Assembly: GCA_036265385.1 (NCBI GenBank)
Contig: DATAPD010000005.1
Coordinates: 1-64,000, forward strand
Origin: DATAPD01 sp036265385
GTDB taxonomy: Bacteria; Acidobacteriota; Terriglobia; Terriglobales; Acidobacteriaceae
Direction of reading: 5' to 3'
Length of the DNA: 64,000 nt
Made by a program: the position numbers and the translations under genes. Shown piece by piece: positions 45,089 through 53,294 of the stretch; positions within the stretch are counted from its first letter, which is position 1; the number at the start of each line of letters is the position of its first letter. Below the pieces are notes generated by a model, which worked only from the letters and a program-made list of their open reading frames with translations, was not told the origin of the DNA and searched no databases.

Positions 45089-45856
45089 TTAAGGACCTTC
45101 CTTCTGAATCGCTGAGGACGCTGAAAGGTGCTCCAGTACCTGCCGGGCAGCTTCTTGTTCGGCGCGCTTCTTGGTCGTTCCTTCGGCTCTCCCCACGAAT
45201 GCCACCTTCGATGGCGCTCCCTCGTCGGTCAATCGCGCTTCTACGGTGAACATCTTTTTATGTTCCGGCCCTTCCTGTTTGACGAGCACGTACATCGGTT
45301 GTCGTCTTCCTGTGGCTTGCAGGAGTTCCTGCAACGCCGATTTGTAATCCGTCAAAGGCAGCCCGGTTCCACTGCCGGTCAAAGCAAGCAGTTCCGGATG
45401 CAGCACTTTTCGCTGCACAAATGCGCGAGCCGGCTCCAGGCCACCGTCCAGGTAAATCGCCGCTAGAACTGCTTCCAAGGCATCGGCGAGCAGTGCACTT
45501 TTAGCACGACCGCCGCTCTTTTCTTCTCCACGTCCGAGTCGCAGATAAAACCCAAGGTCTAGCTGTTGGGCAACTTGGGCAAGGTGCTTTTCGCTCACCA
45601 GGTGCGCGCGCAACTTTGAGAGTTGTCCTTCGTGGAAATTAGGAAAGCGCTGGTAGAGTTCTTCACTGCTGACCAGCGCCAACACGGCATCGCCCAGGAA
45701 CTCGAGCTGCTCGTTATCTCCGATTCGTGTCCCGGTCTGCTGAGACTCCCGTTCCCGAGCCTGCGAGCTATGCGTGAGAGCTTGCTCGATCAGTTCCGGA
45801 CGCCCGAAGTGGTATTCGAGCGCCGTTTCCAGCGTGGCGATTTCTCTTGTCTTCAT
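45089..45856 (-). CDS. rnc: Ribonuclease III
   Basis: Rnc cleaves double-stranded RNA, for example in rRNA precursors. The nuclease signature is NEQLEFLGDAVLALV near residue 48, with second acidic site DALEAVLAAIYLDGG near 126. A C-terminal dsRNA-binding domain (about 175-250: DYKSALQELLQATGRRQPMY through KKRAEQEAARQVLEHL) is complete. 255 residues. The four-base gap to lepB paralog 3 fits operonic linkage. Confidence 0.95.
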   Translation of the reverse strand: MKTREIATLETALEYHFGRPELIEQALTHSSQARERESQQTGTRIGDNEQLEFLGDAVLALVSSEELYQRFPNFHEGQLSKLRAHLVSEKHLAQVAQQLDLGFYLRLGRGEEKSGGRAKSALLADALEAVLAAIYLDGGLEPARAFVQRKVLHPELLALTGSGTGLPLTDYKSALQELLQATGRRQPMYVLVKQEGPEHKKMFTVEARLTDEGAPSKVAFVGRAEGTTKKRAEQEAARQVLEHLSASSAIQKEGP

Positions 45857-45906
45857 GCAATCGGATGCCGCAACCGCTTCTGCCGGCGCTCATCCGCGGA
45901 GTTGCC

Positions 45907-46854
45907 TTAATTCTTTGGCGCTTCAGCCGGATTCTTCGGTGCCTCCGCCGGTGTCGCAGGCTTCGCCGGAGTACCTCCGGTCAATTGCACCAAGCGATCT
46001 TTTTCCCGCTGAGCCAGCGTTTTGATGGAACTTCCTTCTGGGGCAATGCTCACAGCTCGATCTGCCTCTTTCAATGCATCGGGATACCGGTTCTGCTTAT
46101 CGAGAGACAAAGCGAGTCGCAACACGACGACTGGATCGGGACTCGAAGGATATGCATCGATGGATTGGCGCAGCAGTTTTTCTGCGTTCGGAAAGTCATC
46201 CTTTTTGAACGCCAACGTGCCAAGGATTGAGTAAGAATTGGACCGCAAAAGCGACTTGTAAGCGTCAATCTTTTCCTGTGGTGTGCCGGCCGGGACCGCC
46301 ACATCCGTTTCTACGGTTTCAGTGGCACGTTTGGCGAGTTTCTCCGCCTCCGCCCAACGCTGGTCTTTGTCGAGATCGCTATCGCGCGTTCTTTCCGTCA
46401 GAACTTCGGCAACGAGCACGAGCGCTTCGGGATCGTCACCATCGAGTCCGAGAACTTTGCGCCCCATCGCTTCGGTTTTCTCCGCATTGTTCGCGCTCTG
46501 GTAAGCACGCATCGCGGTCTTGTAAAGGATGATCCGAAGCTCACTATCCGGGAACTTTGTCGCGAAATCATCAGCCGCCTTCTCGAGTGCGGCGGCATCA
46601 GTGATGGCGGTCGCCGCTTTGTAAGCGTCGAACTCAGGCTGTGTTTTCGCTTGCGGTGGACGCTTCCCAACCTGCGGTGTGGCGGCTGCTCCCTGCGCTG
46701 CACCCACTTGCCCCTGTGCCGCCTGGCCTTGCGCAGGTTGAGCTTGCGACGGTTGACTCTGGCCCGCTTGCCCTTGCGGCGTTTGTCCGCTGTTCTGAGC
46801 GACTGCCCAGCTTGCCATGCTCAGCACTGCGCCCAAGATTGCTGCTCGCTTCAT
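45907..46854 (-). CDS. Secreted TPR-type protein with Gln/Ala-rich N-terminus
   Basis: A signal peptide (residues 1-19, ending AVAQN) is followed by a Gln/Ala/Gly-rich stretch with repeated AQGQ and QPSQ-like units (about 20-62). Residues about 75-290 are helical with TPR character (YKTAMRAYQSANNAEKTEAMG, LAFKKDDFPNAEKLLRQSIDAYP, LALSLDKQNRYPDALKEADRA). The C-terminus is Ala/Pro/Lys-rich (APKNPAEAPKN repeated). Likely a periplasmic scaffold. It lies 50 bp upstream of rnc and 49 bp downstream of another TPR protein. Confidence 0.75.
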   Translation of the reverse strand: MKRAAILGAVLSMASWAVAQNSGQTPQGQAGQSQPSQAQPAQGQAAQGQVGAAQGAAATPQVGKRPPQAKTQPEFDAYKAATAITDAAALEKAADDFATKFPDSELRIILYKTAMRAYQSANNAEKTEAMGRKVLGLDGDDPEALVLVAEVLTERTRDSDLDKDQRWAEAEKLAKRATETVETDVAVPAGTPQEKIDAYKSLLRSNSYSILGTLAFKKDDFPNAEKLLRQSIDAYPSSPDPVVVLRLALSLDKQNRYPDALKEADRAVSIAPEGSSIKTLAQREKDRLVQLTGGTPAKPATPAEAPKNPAEAPKN

Positions 46855-46903
46855 GCTGTCTCCTGTGTGCGATATTCAATCGCGAATTTTCTATTCACAA
46901 AAT

Positions 46904-48406
46904 CTATTGCTGCGGCCGTGTCGGCGGTTCGTAAGGCTTGCTCAGTCCACGCTCCGCTGCTGCTTTTACCTCAGGCATCGTGCCACCCGCATCGAGCGCC
47001 GCCCGATAATGCACGATCGCGTTTTCCCGGTCCTCTTGCAAATCGGAGATCCGTCCCAGGTAAATGTGGGACCACGCAACCACCTTCGGCTCATGCGCTA
47101 CGCCCAGCGCCTTCTCGAAGTACCCGCGTGCGCTTTGCATGTCGGCCTGCATCGTCGCCACTTGCGCCAGGATAAAGAGCGCCCTGCCCGGGTCTTCCCT
47201 ATTCTCATCCAGCGCCTGTTGGGCGAGTTTCTGCGCGCCCTCCGGGTCTCCTGCAGACAAACGCTTCTCCGCCTGCTTCAGCAGCGGTTGATCGCTGGGA
47301 CGCGTCAGGTGCAACAGTTCCGGCGTCGCTTGCGTCGCGAACTGCACCTGCGCTGCTCGTTTCATTTCCTTGCCGACATCGATCGCATTCAGCATGTCGG
47401 CGTACGCATTCTTCATTCCCGTCGGCTCTTTTTCGAATTGTGCCAAAGCATCATAGAAGTGCCGCGTCAGGATGTACCCTTCGTTTACCGAATCGTTCAC
47501 TTCTTTAAGCCGATCCGCTTCCGGCACCTTGGGCTGCGTGCGCGTTTCGATTGCTCGCACCAGGCATTCGGTCACGAGCAGAGAAATATTGTTCTTGAAA
47601 CTGTCGTCGAGCGGCGCGGTCTTTACCTGTTCCAAAAGAGGTTCAAGCCGCTTGAATGACGACCCTGTTCGCAAGGCCAACGGGTCAAGCAGGTAATGCA
47701 AATACGTGTGCCGGATCTGTTGCATCTTCAACGACTGCCCAGTCGGTGAGATCACGACGAAGTAGTCGCTCGCATAGTTACGCGCGTTTGTCTGTCCGGG
47801 CGCTCCCATCGGATCGAGGTACACAGTGAACTGGCGACCCAGGTATGCAGCGGAAGGAATCTTTAGATAGATCTCGGTATCGAACAGCATCTTTGCGAGC
47901 GGTTCGTGATACTGATTCGGCAATGCCTCGTATTCCGCTTTGTGCTTCTGCCAAATCGCGCCGAGTCCCGCCGTTTCATAAAACTTCGCCAGGAAGGGAA
48001 CGAACCCGATCACGAAACTGGCGTCGGGCGGGAGTTCGGCTTCCTTGACCTTTGGCGCAAAACCAGGCGCTTCGCCTAAATACAAAGCCAAGGAGACATA
48101 TTGCGCAAGATCGCGCGAGGAGTCTGCAGGCTGGTGATCGTGATAGAAATCGCACATCGGTGCGGATGCCGCCTTAGCCTCAGGCGACGTTCGAAGGGCC
48201 TGCGCCACCTCGCCCCGAATCGTTTTTCTCAACGGTTCTGAAGTCGCCAGATCCTGGTCATAGCCGCAGGCGTTGATTGCAGTTAGAACCGTGAACAGGG
48301 TTTCGCTTGTATCGAGCGCGACTTTCGGAGTGTTTTGCGCGGCGCACGTTGCAACCAGCAGTCCGAACAGGACCGCTATCGTCGTCTGTCGTAAACGGGA
48401 AACCAG
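46904..48406 (-). CDS. Secreted TPR-type protein with apparent CTG start
   Basis: From 48232 downward the protein is recognisable; upstream the same frame stays open and encodes a convincing signal peptide, TTIAVLFGLLVATCAAQ, so the true start must precede it. Between the in-frame stop and that peptide there is no ATG, GTG or TTG. CTG at 48406, six bases after a perfect AGGAGG, is the only plausible start. The mature protein (total 501 residues) has TPR-like units at the C-terminal half (RALFILAQVATMQADMQSARGYFEKA, SHIYLGRISDLQEDRENAIVHYRA). It heads the rnc/lepB operon. Confidence 0.7.
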   Translation of the reverse strand: MVSRLRQTTIAVLFGLLVATCAAQNTPKVALDTSETLFTVLTAINACGYDQDLATSEPLRKTIRGEVAQALRTSPEAKAASAPMCDFYHDHQPADSSRDLAQYVSLALYLGEAPGFAPKVKEAELPPDASFVIGFVPFLAKFYETAGLGAIWQKHKAEYEALPNQYHEPLAKMLFDTEIYLKIPSAAYLGRQFTVYLDPMGAPGQTNARNYASDYFVVISPTGQSLKMQQIRHTYLHYLLDPLALRTGSSFKRLEPLLEQVKTAPLDDSFKNNISLLVTECLVRAIETRTQPKVPEADRLKEVNDSVNEGYILTRHFYDALAQFEKEPTGMKNAYADMLNAIDVGKEMKRAAQVQFATQATPELLHLTRPSDQPLLKQAEKRLSAGDPEGAQKLAQQALDENREDPGRALFILAQVATMQADMQSARGYFEKALGVAHEPKVVAWSHIYLGRISDLQEDRENAIVHYRAALDAGGTMPEVKAAAERGLSKPYEPPTRPQQ

Positions 48407-48451
48407 GAACTGCCTCCTACGGCGTGGCGGGAATAACTCTGTATCTATAGC

Positions 48452-48481
48452 AGTTTACGGGCTGAAAACATGCTCGGTCAA
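48452..48481 (-). promoter_or_regulatory. Candidate promoter of the TPR-rnc-lepB-AsmA operon
   Basis: On the minus strand TTGACC (48476-48481) and TAAACT (48452-48457) have an 18-base spacer. Start near 48445 would give a leader of about 39 nt containing AGGAGG before CTG. Confidence 0.4.
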
Positions 48482-48581
48482 ACGCTCTTGGCCGCTACGG
48501 GAGAACACTCTGCGGAACGGGATTGGCCACCAGCAAGACTGAAAAAGCTCACTTCAAGACCGGAGCTCGAAGAAGCGGTTT

Positions 48582-48630
48582 TCTGAGCGCTGATTGCCAA
48601 GTGGCTAAGTACTAAGTGCTAATTGCTGCC
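48582..48630. repeat. Seven-unit 7-bp repeat array touching the anti-sigma stop codon
   Basis: Seven 7-mers in register (for example GCTGATT, GGCTAAG, TACTAAG, TGCTAAT); the last ends at base 48630, directly against the stop codon of the minus-strand anti-sigma gene (48631-48633). Confidence 0.75.
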
Positions 48631-49302
48631 TTACCCCTTCACGCTAATCTTTGCGAAGGAAAGCACAGCATGGCCCGGTGTGGGCCGCCCCATCGACGTC
48701 GCGGGACGGAACGTCGTGAAGATCAGCATGTTCTTGACGGCAGGCATCAATTCCTGTGCTTCCGGCGAATCGGACAGAATCCGATAGTCCTGCACGCGCC
48801 CATTCGCGTCGACGTAAGCCTCAATCACCAGCGTATCCGAGTTGATCGAACTCATCTGCGAAGCAAACGAGGATTGCAGCAGGACAGGCCCGGTCGAGAG
48901 CATCAAAGGAACATCAGTGTTTCCCGCTTGCAGAGGGGCGGGCAAGGCGAAGAAACTCATCAGCACGCCGAATATCACGACCGCGCTGATCAGTCCTGCC
49001 GTTGCAGGAACCATGAATGCATTCAGCGCGTTCTCAAACCGCACCAGGAAACCTTCGAACAGCGGTCGCTTCGCTAATGCGATCTCTTGTGAAATCGCAA
49101 CTTTTAAGCGCAATGCCAAATCGGCCGGAGCCCGCTTCCGCCCCAGCCCCGAAACCAACTGTTGTGTTTTTGAAAGCTGCTCGTATTCTCTGGCGCAAGC
49201 CCCGCAATGCTCAACGTGGCCGCTCAGCATGTGCATCTGGCGACCCGTCAGCATTCCATCCAGATACGGCGAGAACAACTCTTTTGCCTCACCGCATGTC
49301 AT
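48631..49302 (-). CDS. Anti-sigma factor with zinc finger and TonB-like C-terminal domain
   Basis: The N-terminus MTCGEAKELFSPYLDGMLTG then H29, C33 and C36 (GHVEHCGAC), with C3, form the zinc-binding ZAS/zf-HC2 module that holds ECF sigma factors. A membrane segment lies at about 97-118. The periplasmic part ends with a beta-alpha-beta stretch VIEAYVDANGRVQDYRILSD and FTTFRPATSMGRPTPGHAVL, similar to TonB C-terminal domains. The gene overlaps the sigma factor gene by four bases (ATGA), so the pair is translationally coupled. Confidence 0.85.
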   Translation of the reverse strand: MTCGEAKELFSPYLDGMLTGRQMHMLSGHVEHCGACAREYEQLSKTQQLVSGLGRKRAPADLALRLKVAISQEIALAKRPLFEGFLVRFENALNAFMVPATAGLISAVVIFGVLMSFFALPAPLQAGNTDVPLMLSTGPVLLQSSFASQMSSINSDTLVIEAYVDANGRVQDYRILSDSPEAQELMPAVKNMLIFTTFRPATSMGRPTPGHAVLSFAKISVKG

Positions 49303-50033
49303 GATGTCACCTCTACACTGTCGCTTGTCCCGGAACCGCGTGGCTCTTGCATCTCGTCTTCCGGCGCCATCAATCCAAGTTCCGGTCCCACTTGCTTCAC
49401 AAATCCCAGCAGACGTTGCCGCAGGGCATCTCTTCCGCGCGTCAATCTCGATTTCACTGTTCCCAGCGAAACCTGCGTCACTTCGGCGATCTCTTCGTAA
49501 GACATTCCTTCCAAGTCGCGCAATACCAGGGCCGTCCGATAGGGCTCCGGTACCGAACGCAGCTCGTGCTCCACGCGCGCGCGAACTTCCTCATGCGCGA
49601 ATGCGTCAAACGGCGAATCGTGTCCATCCACCAGGCACCGTTCAAGTGCCGTTCCGGGTTCCTGCGTACTCTCGCCTCCGGGTTCCATCGATGTTTCTCG
49701 CGCTTTATGCCTGAACCACCACCGCCGACGGTTTGCCGCCTCGTGCAGCGCGATGCGGTAGATCCAAGTCTTCAGGCTCGACTCCCCATGGAAGTGCCCA
49801 ATTCCGCGAAACACTTTCACGAACACATCCTGCGTCGTGTCCGCCGCATCCGCCGGATCGCACACGATGCGGTACACCAAGCTGTAGATCGGCTGATGAA
49901 ACTCAGCGATCAACCAGGCGTACGCGTCTTCGTTCCCGGCCTTCAATTCGGCTACGATCGCTGCTTCCTGCGCTCGTACTCCGATCGCGCTTGCGAGATC
50001 GCCCAACGTAGTTGCTCCCGCCATCACTTTCAT
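49299..50033 (-). CDS. ECF-family RNA polymerase sigma factor
   Basis: Region 2 includes FHQPIYSLVYRIVCDPADAADTTQDVFVKVFR and region 4 ends with EPYRTALVLRDLEGMSYEEIAEV, VSLGTVKSRLTRGRDALR, typical of group 4 sigma factors. The start at ATG 50033 (MKVMAGATTL) is preferred to the upstream ORF start at 50138, which adds residues of random character; GAGGGGTG precedes it. Membrane-bound anti-sigma factor encoded downstream with a four-base overlap. Confidence 0.9.
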   Translation of the reverse strand: MKVMAGATTLGDLASAIGVRAQEAAIVAELKAGNEDAYAWLIAEFHQPIYSLVYRIVCDPADAADTTQDVFVKVFRGIGHFHGESSLKTWIYRIALHEAANRRRWWFRHKARETSMEPGGESTQEPGTALERCLVDGHDSPFDAFAHEEVRARVEHELRSVPEPYRTALVLRDLEGMSYEEIAEVTQVSLGTVKSRLTRGRDALRQRLLGFVKQVGPELGLMAPEDEMQEPRGSGTSDSVEVTS

Positions 50034-50317
50034 GGCGCACCCCTCATTATAGGTCGCCCTGGCAACATGGGTCCGAAAACTGTTTTCCTTAGTCCCGCAC
50101 GAGACTGGAGTTCGCCGTCTCATATACTTAGACCCCAAACGCTTAACAGATGTTCCAGAAGACCAGTTGCCCCGATTCCCTCATAGAACACCGGAAAGGC
50201 TCCTTCTTGCGCCCTGCCCAGCCCTCGAGGCGGCCAAGTAAAGGCTCTTCTTTGAATGACTTACCGGTATCCACGAAATTGAAGGCGATGACGGCCCGAG
50301 CTGCACGAAGGGTGGCC
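50034..50317. other. Intergenic region, no gene recognised
   Basis: This 284-bp stretch precedes the sigma factor and follows the repeat array. It has no convincing frame; a possible -10 (TATGAG on the minus strand near 50111-50116) could serve the sigma gene, but no -35 stands out. Nothing else is seen. Confidence 0.3.
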
Positions 50318-50373
50318 ATACTGAGTGCTGAAGGCTGAGTGCTGAATGCCGGCTGAGGCCTGAAGCCTGCAGC
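50318..50373. repeat. Eight-unit 7-bp repeat array touching a stop codon
   Basis: Eight consecutive 7-mers with CTGA or CTGC cores (ATACTGA, GTGCTGA, CTGAAGC and variants). The array ends at 50373, immediately before the stop codon (50374-50376) of the minus-strand gene. Confidence 0.75.
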
Positions 50374-51045
50374 CTACTTCGGTGGCTGCGCCTGCGAAGC
50401 CGTCGGCGGTTTTGGGACTTTCTTCTTGGTCGGCTTCTTTGGAGGCTCTGTATCGTCCACGACGATCTTCTTGGGAGGTGCAGGCGGGTTCGCCTGCAAT
50501 GTCTTCACCTGAGTCCGCAAGCGCTCGAGCTCCGTTTCCTTAGACCCAGTCACGGTGTCCATTCGATCTGCCAGTGCACGGCGTGTGCTCTCCAGAGAAC
50601 TCACATCATTGGACAAGTTTTGAAATTCATCTTTCGATCCAAACGCCCCGCTCAACTCGGTTACTGAAACCATCACGTCGTACAACGCATCCAGGTTCCG
50701 ATAAAGCTTGAATGTAGCGCGCGTATCTTCTGGCGCGGCCTGCAACTGGCCGATGATTTCCGGCAGCGCAGATTTCAGATTTCGCTGAATCGAATCCACG
50801 TTTGATTGCGCCTGCCGTTTGTTGGTGCCATCCGTTTTCCATTTCTCAACGCGCATTTTGCCCAGCGTGTTCTGGATCGAATCGCTGGTCTGCTGCAGTT
50901 GCGAGAGGATCGTGTTCAGTTGACTAACCGAAGCGTACGAAACAGGGGCGGATGTGGTGGGCGCAGACGGCGGTTGATTCTGTGCGAAAGCCGCAGATGC
51001 GATGAGTACGCAAGCGGCAAAAATTGTTGAGGAGCTCCGTGTCAT
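50374..51045 (-). CDS. Secreted coiled-coil protein, unknown
   Basis: The 223-residue product has a signal peptide (about 1-21, cleavage near AAFAQ), a Ser/Thr/Pro stretch, and a long helical region (about 38-180) with heptad-like spacing (SQLNTILSQLQQTSDSIQNTLG, LESTRRALADRMDTVTGSKETELERLRTQVKTLQ). The C-terminus is basic and Pro-rich (PPKKPTKKKVPKPP). Probably periplasmic; function unknown. The tRNA-Ala gene is 141 bp upstream on the other strand. Confidence 0.65.
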   Translation of the reverse strand: MTRSSSTIFAACVLIASAAFAQNQPPSAPTTSAPVSYASVSQLNTILSQLQQTSDSIQNTLGKMRVEKWKTDGTNKRQAQSNVDSIQRNLKSALPEIIGQLQAAPEDTRATFKLYRNLDALYDVMVSVTELSGAFGSKDEFQNLSNDVSSLESTRRALADRMDTVTGSKETELERLRTQVKTLQANPPAPPKKIVVDDTEPPKKPTKKKVPKPPTASQAQPPK

Positions 51046-51186
51046 GGTTAGGGTCCAAGTGTGTGAAATTACGACGGCTGCGCTCTTTTAAATATATCCC
51101 ATCGAGTTTGACTCTGCCCAAAAGGTAAGCGAGAATTGACGTCGGCGGTCTTCACTACTCCTACCGTCGTCTACTGTTGATTCTTT

Positions 51187-51262
51187 GGGCCTGTGGCGCA
51201 GCTGGGAGCGCGCTTCCATGGCATGGAAGAGGTCGTCGGTTCGATCCCGACCAGGTCCACCA
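51187..51262 (+). tRNA. tRNA-Ala (GGC)
   Basis: A 76-nt cloverleaf: acceptor stem GGGCCTG with CAGGTCC, including the G3-U70 wobble that is the alanine identity element; anticodon arm CTTCC/GGAAG with loop ATGGCAT and anticodon GGC; T-arm GTCGG/CCGAC with TTCGATC; and encoded CCA at 51260-51262. Reads GCC (and GCU) alanine codons. Confidence 0.97.
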
Positions 51263-51366
51263 GCTTCTCCTGTTTGTTCTCTAACATTTTTCCCTTCAGG
51301 CCGAATGAAACCTAGGTCTTGATCAGCCTCTTACGCTGACCCAGTAGGCAGAGATCGCGAACTACT

Positions 51367-51726
51367 ATGCTCTTGTCCTTATTGTATGATTTCGGCGGCG
51401 GGCCCAAACCCAAGATGGGACTTGTCAACTGGACCGAGCATGGATGGGTGGTCGCGATCCTCACAGCGAACGGCGAGTTGTATTCGGACGGCGTGATTAC
51501 AGATCACGGCTGCGCTTTGATCGGTATACAGAGTGATTTGTCTTGCACCTTTGAAGTGAAAACCCCGAAACACGTTGTGTTCACGTTGAAGCAAGGGGAT
51601 ACGGTGCGGCGAGTCGGTGATATCGAACTCGTCGACAAAAACACAACGCTCACCACGCATCACGTGACACCGAGTAAAGGAACTCCTTTTATCGAAAAAA
51701 CTGTCTGGGAGCGAGAGTCGGAATAG
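51367..51726 (+). CDS. Hypothetical protein between tRNA-Ala and repeat copy
   Basis: A 119-codon ORF; downstream Met codon gives MGLVNWTEHGWVVAILTANG. Product is beta-rich (VVAILTANGELYSDGVITDHG, FEVKTPKHVVFTLKQGDTVRRVG). The opposite strand has a 124-codon ORF but the plus product looks more protein-like. No family recognised and no good ribosome-binding site. It is the only gene inside the tRNA-flanked segment. Confidence 0.45.
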   Translation: MLLSLLYDFGGGPKPKMGLVNWTEHGWVVAILTANGELYSDGVITDHGCALIGIQSDLSCTFEVKTPKHVVFTLKQGDTVRRVGDIELVDKNTTLTTHHVTPSKGTPFIEKTVWERESE

Positions 51727-51793
51727 CAAGTTCATCATCGCTTCGAGTGGCACGTGTGACCCTTACCCGCTCCTCGTAGGGAAAACGGTCATG

Positions 51794-51813
51794 GATCCCG
51801 ACCATGTCCACCA
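51794..51813. repeat. Direct repeat copy of the tRNA-Ala 3' end (possible att site)
   Basis: Bases 51794-51813 match tRNA-Ala positions 51243-51262 at 19 of 20, covering the T-arm and acceptor 3' strand including CCA. The rest of the tRNA is absent, so this is not a second tRNA. This arrangement is what an integrative element leaves at its two ends; no integrase is visible inside. Confidence 0.55.
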
Positions 51814-51891
51814 CAATTTCCACCATCTTGTCCACTTGCGAAATCTTCCGCCGTTCTCACTGCTGATTCGTCAAGTGGTACGCTCTTCCGG

Positions 51892-52389
51892 ATGAAACGT
51901 GCACTTCTGTTGATTTACGCCTGCCTTGTTTTGTCGGCGTGTTCCCAAAATCGAGCCACTCCTGCTGACAATCGTGAAGCCGACGTCAACTCACTGCGCG
52001 TGGCACAACAGGCCGCGATCAAGGCCTTCGTATCGAAGAACGCGGATCAGATGGTAGCTGCCTACTCCGGTGATGCCAGTCTGATGTTCTCCAACTCGCC
52101 GATCCTCAGAGGTGAGGATCTGAAAAGCGCAATAAGAGGTTTGGCGGCGGATCGGAATTTTTCGATGGAGTTCACCACGGACCAAGTCGAAGTGGCGAAG
52201 TCGGGCGAGCTAGGTTACACGCGTGGGGCGTACACCATGACCATGAGCGATCCGAAAATCAAGAGAACTCTTCGTGAAAAAGGCAAGTACGTGTCGATAT
52301 ATGCCAAGCAGACGGACGGTAGTTGGAAAATGATCGAAGACATCAGCAATGCCGACGCGCCCGCAATCCCAGTGGAATCGCCGCATTGA
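51892..52389 (+). CDS. DUF4440/SnoaL-like lipoprotein
   Basis: The N-terminus MKRALLLIYACLVLSACSQN is a lipoprotein signal with lipobox LSAC and Cys17 as the lipidation site. The mature part resembles the NTF2-like fold of DUF4440: VNSLRVAQQAAIKAFVSKNADQMVAAYSGDASLMF, and ending DGSWKMIEDISNADAP. Such proteins often bind small ligands or act as ketosteroid-isomerase-like scaffolds. 165 residues. A strong terminator follows. Confidence 0.8.
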   Translation: MKRALLLIYACLVLSACSQNRATPADNREADVNSLRVAQQAAIKAFVSKNADQMVAAYSGDASLMFSNSPILRGEDLKSAIRGLAADRNFSMEFTTDQVEVAKSGELGYTRGAYTMTMSDPKIKRTLREKGKYVSIYAKQTDGSWKMIEDISNADAPAIPVESPH

Positions 52390-52404
52390 ATGTTGCTGAG
52401 ACAA

Positions 52405-52436
52405 AGGCCGCCAAGATCGGCGGCCTCATTTCTTTT
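52405..52436 (+). terminator. Intrinsic terminator
   Basis: AGGCCGCC (52405-52412) pairs with GGCGGCCT (52419-52426) around AAGATC, and CATTTCTTTT follows. It terminates the lipoprotein gene ending at 52389. Confidence 0.8.
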
Positions 52437-52468
52437 CGCACCCTACGGAAAAAGCCGAATATGTATTA

Positions 52469-53047
52469 TCAAATGCCGCAAATGCTGCCACTGAGTTCGC
52501 TATTCCACCGTCCACTTACCCCAAACGGACTAGCACTGTCACTCCACAGAATGTAGGGCCCTGCAATATTCAAGTTGCCTGAAGCGCCTGCGAATCGACC
52601 CGTTCCCGAGATGATTTTTGCCGTATTTCCCTTGTAGTCGCCCAACCCTACCTTGCCGGGAGTGAACCCGAAAACAGAATTCGCGACCTGGAAGGTGAAG
52701 CTGTCTTGACACGCGGGAGGCAAAGTAAAGTTTGCGGGAAGGAGTTCAGTGGAGCAAAGATAAACTTGGTATTGGCCTCCTTTTGCGCCATGTTGAGACC
52801 CACTCCCATCATTCCCAGACATGCCGCCGACCAAGGGCTCGCCCCCGACCGTGGTGTAAATCGGCCCACCCCACACATCAGCATCCGGTGCCAACGGATA
52901 CGACGTGGGGAGAGTAGCCTGGCTGATACCGCGTATCTCTGTACAACTCGGTTGTGCTCCAATCTGCGGACTCAACGCAAGCAGAATGAAGGCTCCTGTG
53001 GCTAACGCCAATAGTAAGGTCAATGCAATAAGACTTCTTCCTTGCAT
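52469..53047 (-). CDS. Secreted beta-rich protein, unknown
   Basis: The 192-residue protein has a signal anchor (about 8-32, ending QIGAQ). Mature region contains TTVGGEPLVGGMSGNDGSG, then VNS-like beta strands and GTGRFAGASGNLNIAGPYILW, a pattern found in allene-oxide-cyclase-barrel-like (dirigent) proteins, but this similarity is weak. Six cysteines could form disulfides. A ribosome-binding site (AAGGAGGTC) precedes ATG 53047. Function unknown. Confidence 0.6.
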   Translation of the reverse strand: MQGRSLIALTLLLALATGAFILLALSPQIGAQPSCTEIRGISQATLPTSYPLAPDADVWGGPIYTTVGGEPLVGGMSGNDGSGSQHGAKGGQYQVYLCSTELLPANFTLPPACQDSFTFQVANSVFGFTPGKVGLGDYKGNTAKIISGTGRFAGASGNLNIAGPYILWSDSASPFGVSGRWNSELSGSICGI

Positions 53048-53294
53048 GGAAGACCTCCTTGGTTATGAAACCTGAGTTCGCCTCAGGGGGTGCTGCGCTC
53101 AACGGGCGGGGACTGCTCTTCGGGGAGGCGAGATGTGACTAATACGAACACAGGCGAACGTTCCCGTCAGTGATAACGCTCACAGGTCGACCCGTGCCCG
53201 TTCCTATTCGGGAAAGATGACTCCCGATAGCACCGAAGAAGCATTGCCAGACCCGCCCGATGCGAGTACCCTCTGCAGCCAATAGGGGGTGAGC

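Noticed and set aside
51379..51753. 124-codon minus-strand ORF opposite the hypothetical gene
   Set aside because: The plus-strand product has a more regular beta-strand pattern; the minus product is Cys/His/Arg-scattered as in shadow frames. Not decisive.
51741..51813. Second tRNA gene
   Set aside because: Only the last 20 bases match tRNA-Ala; there is no acceptor 5' strand, D-arm or anticodon arm.
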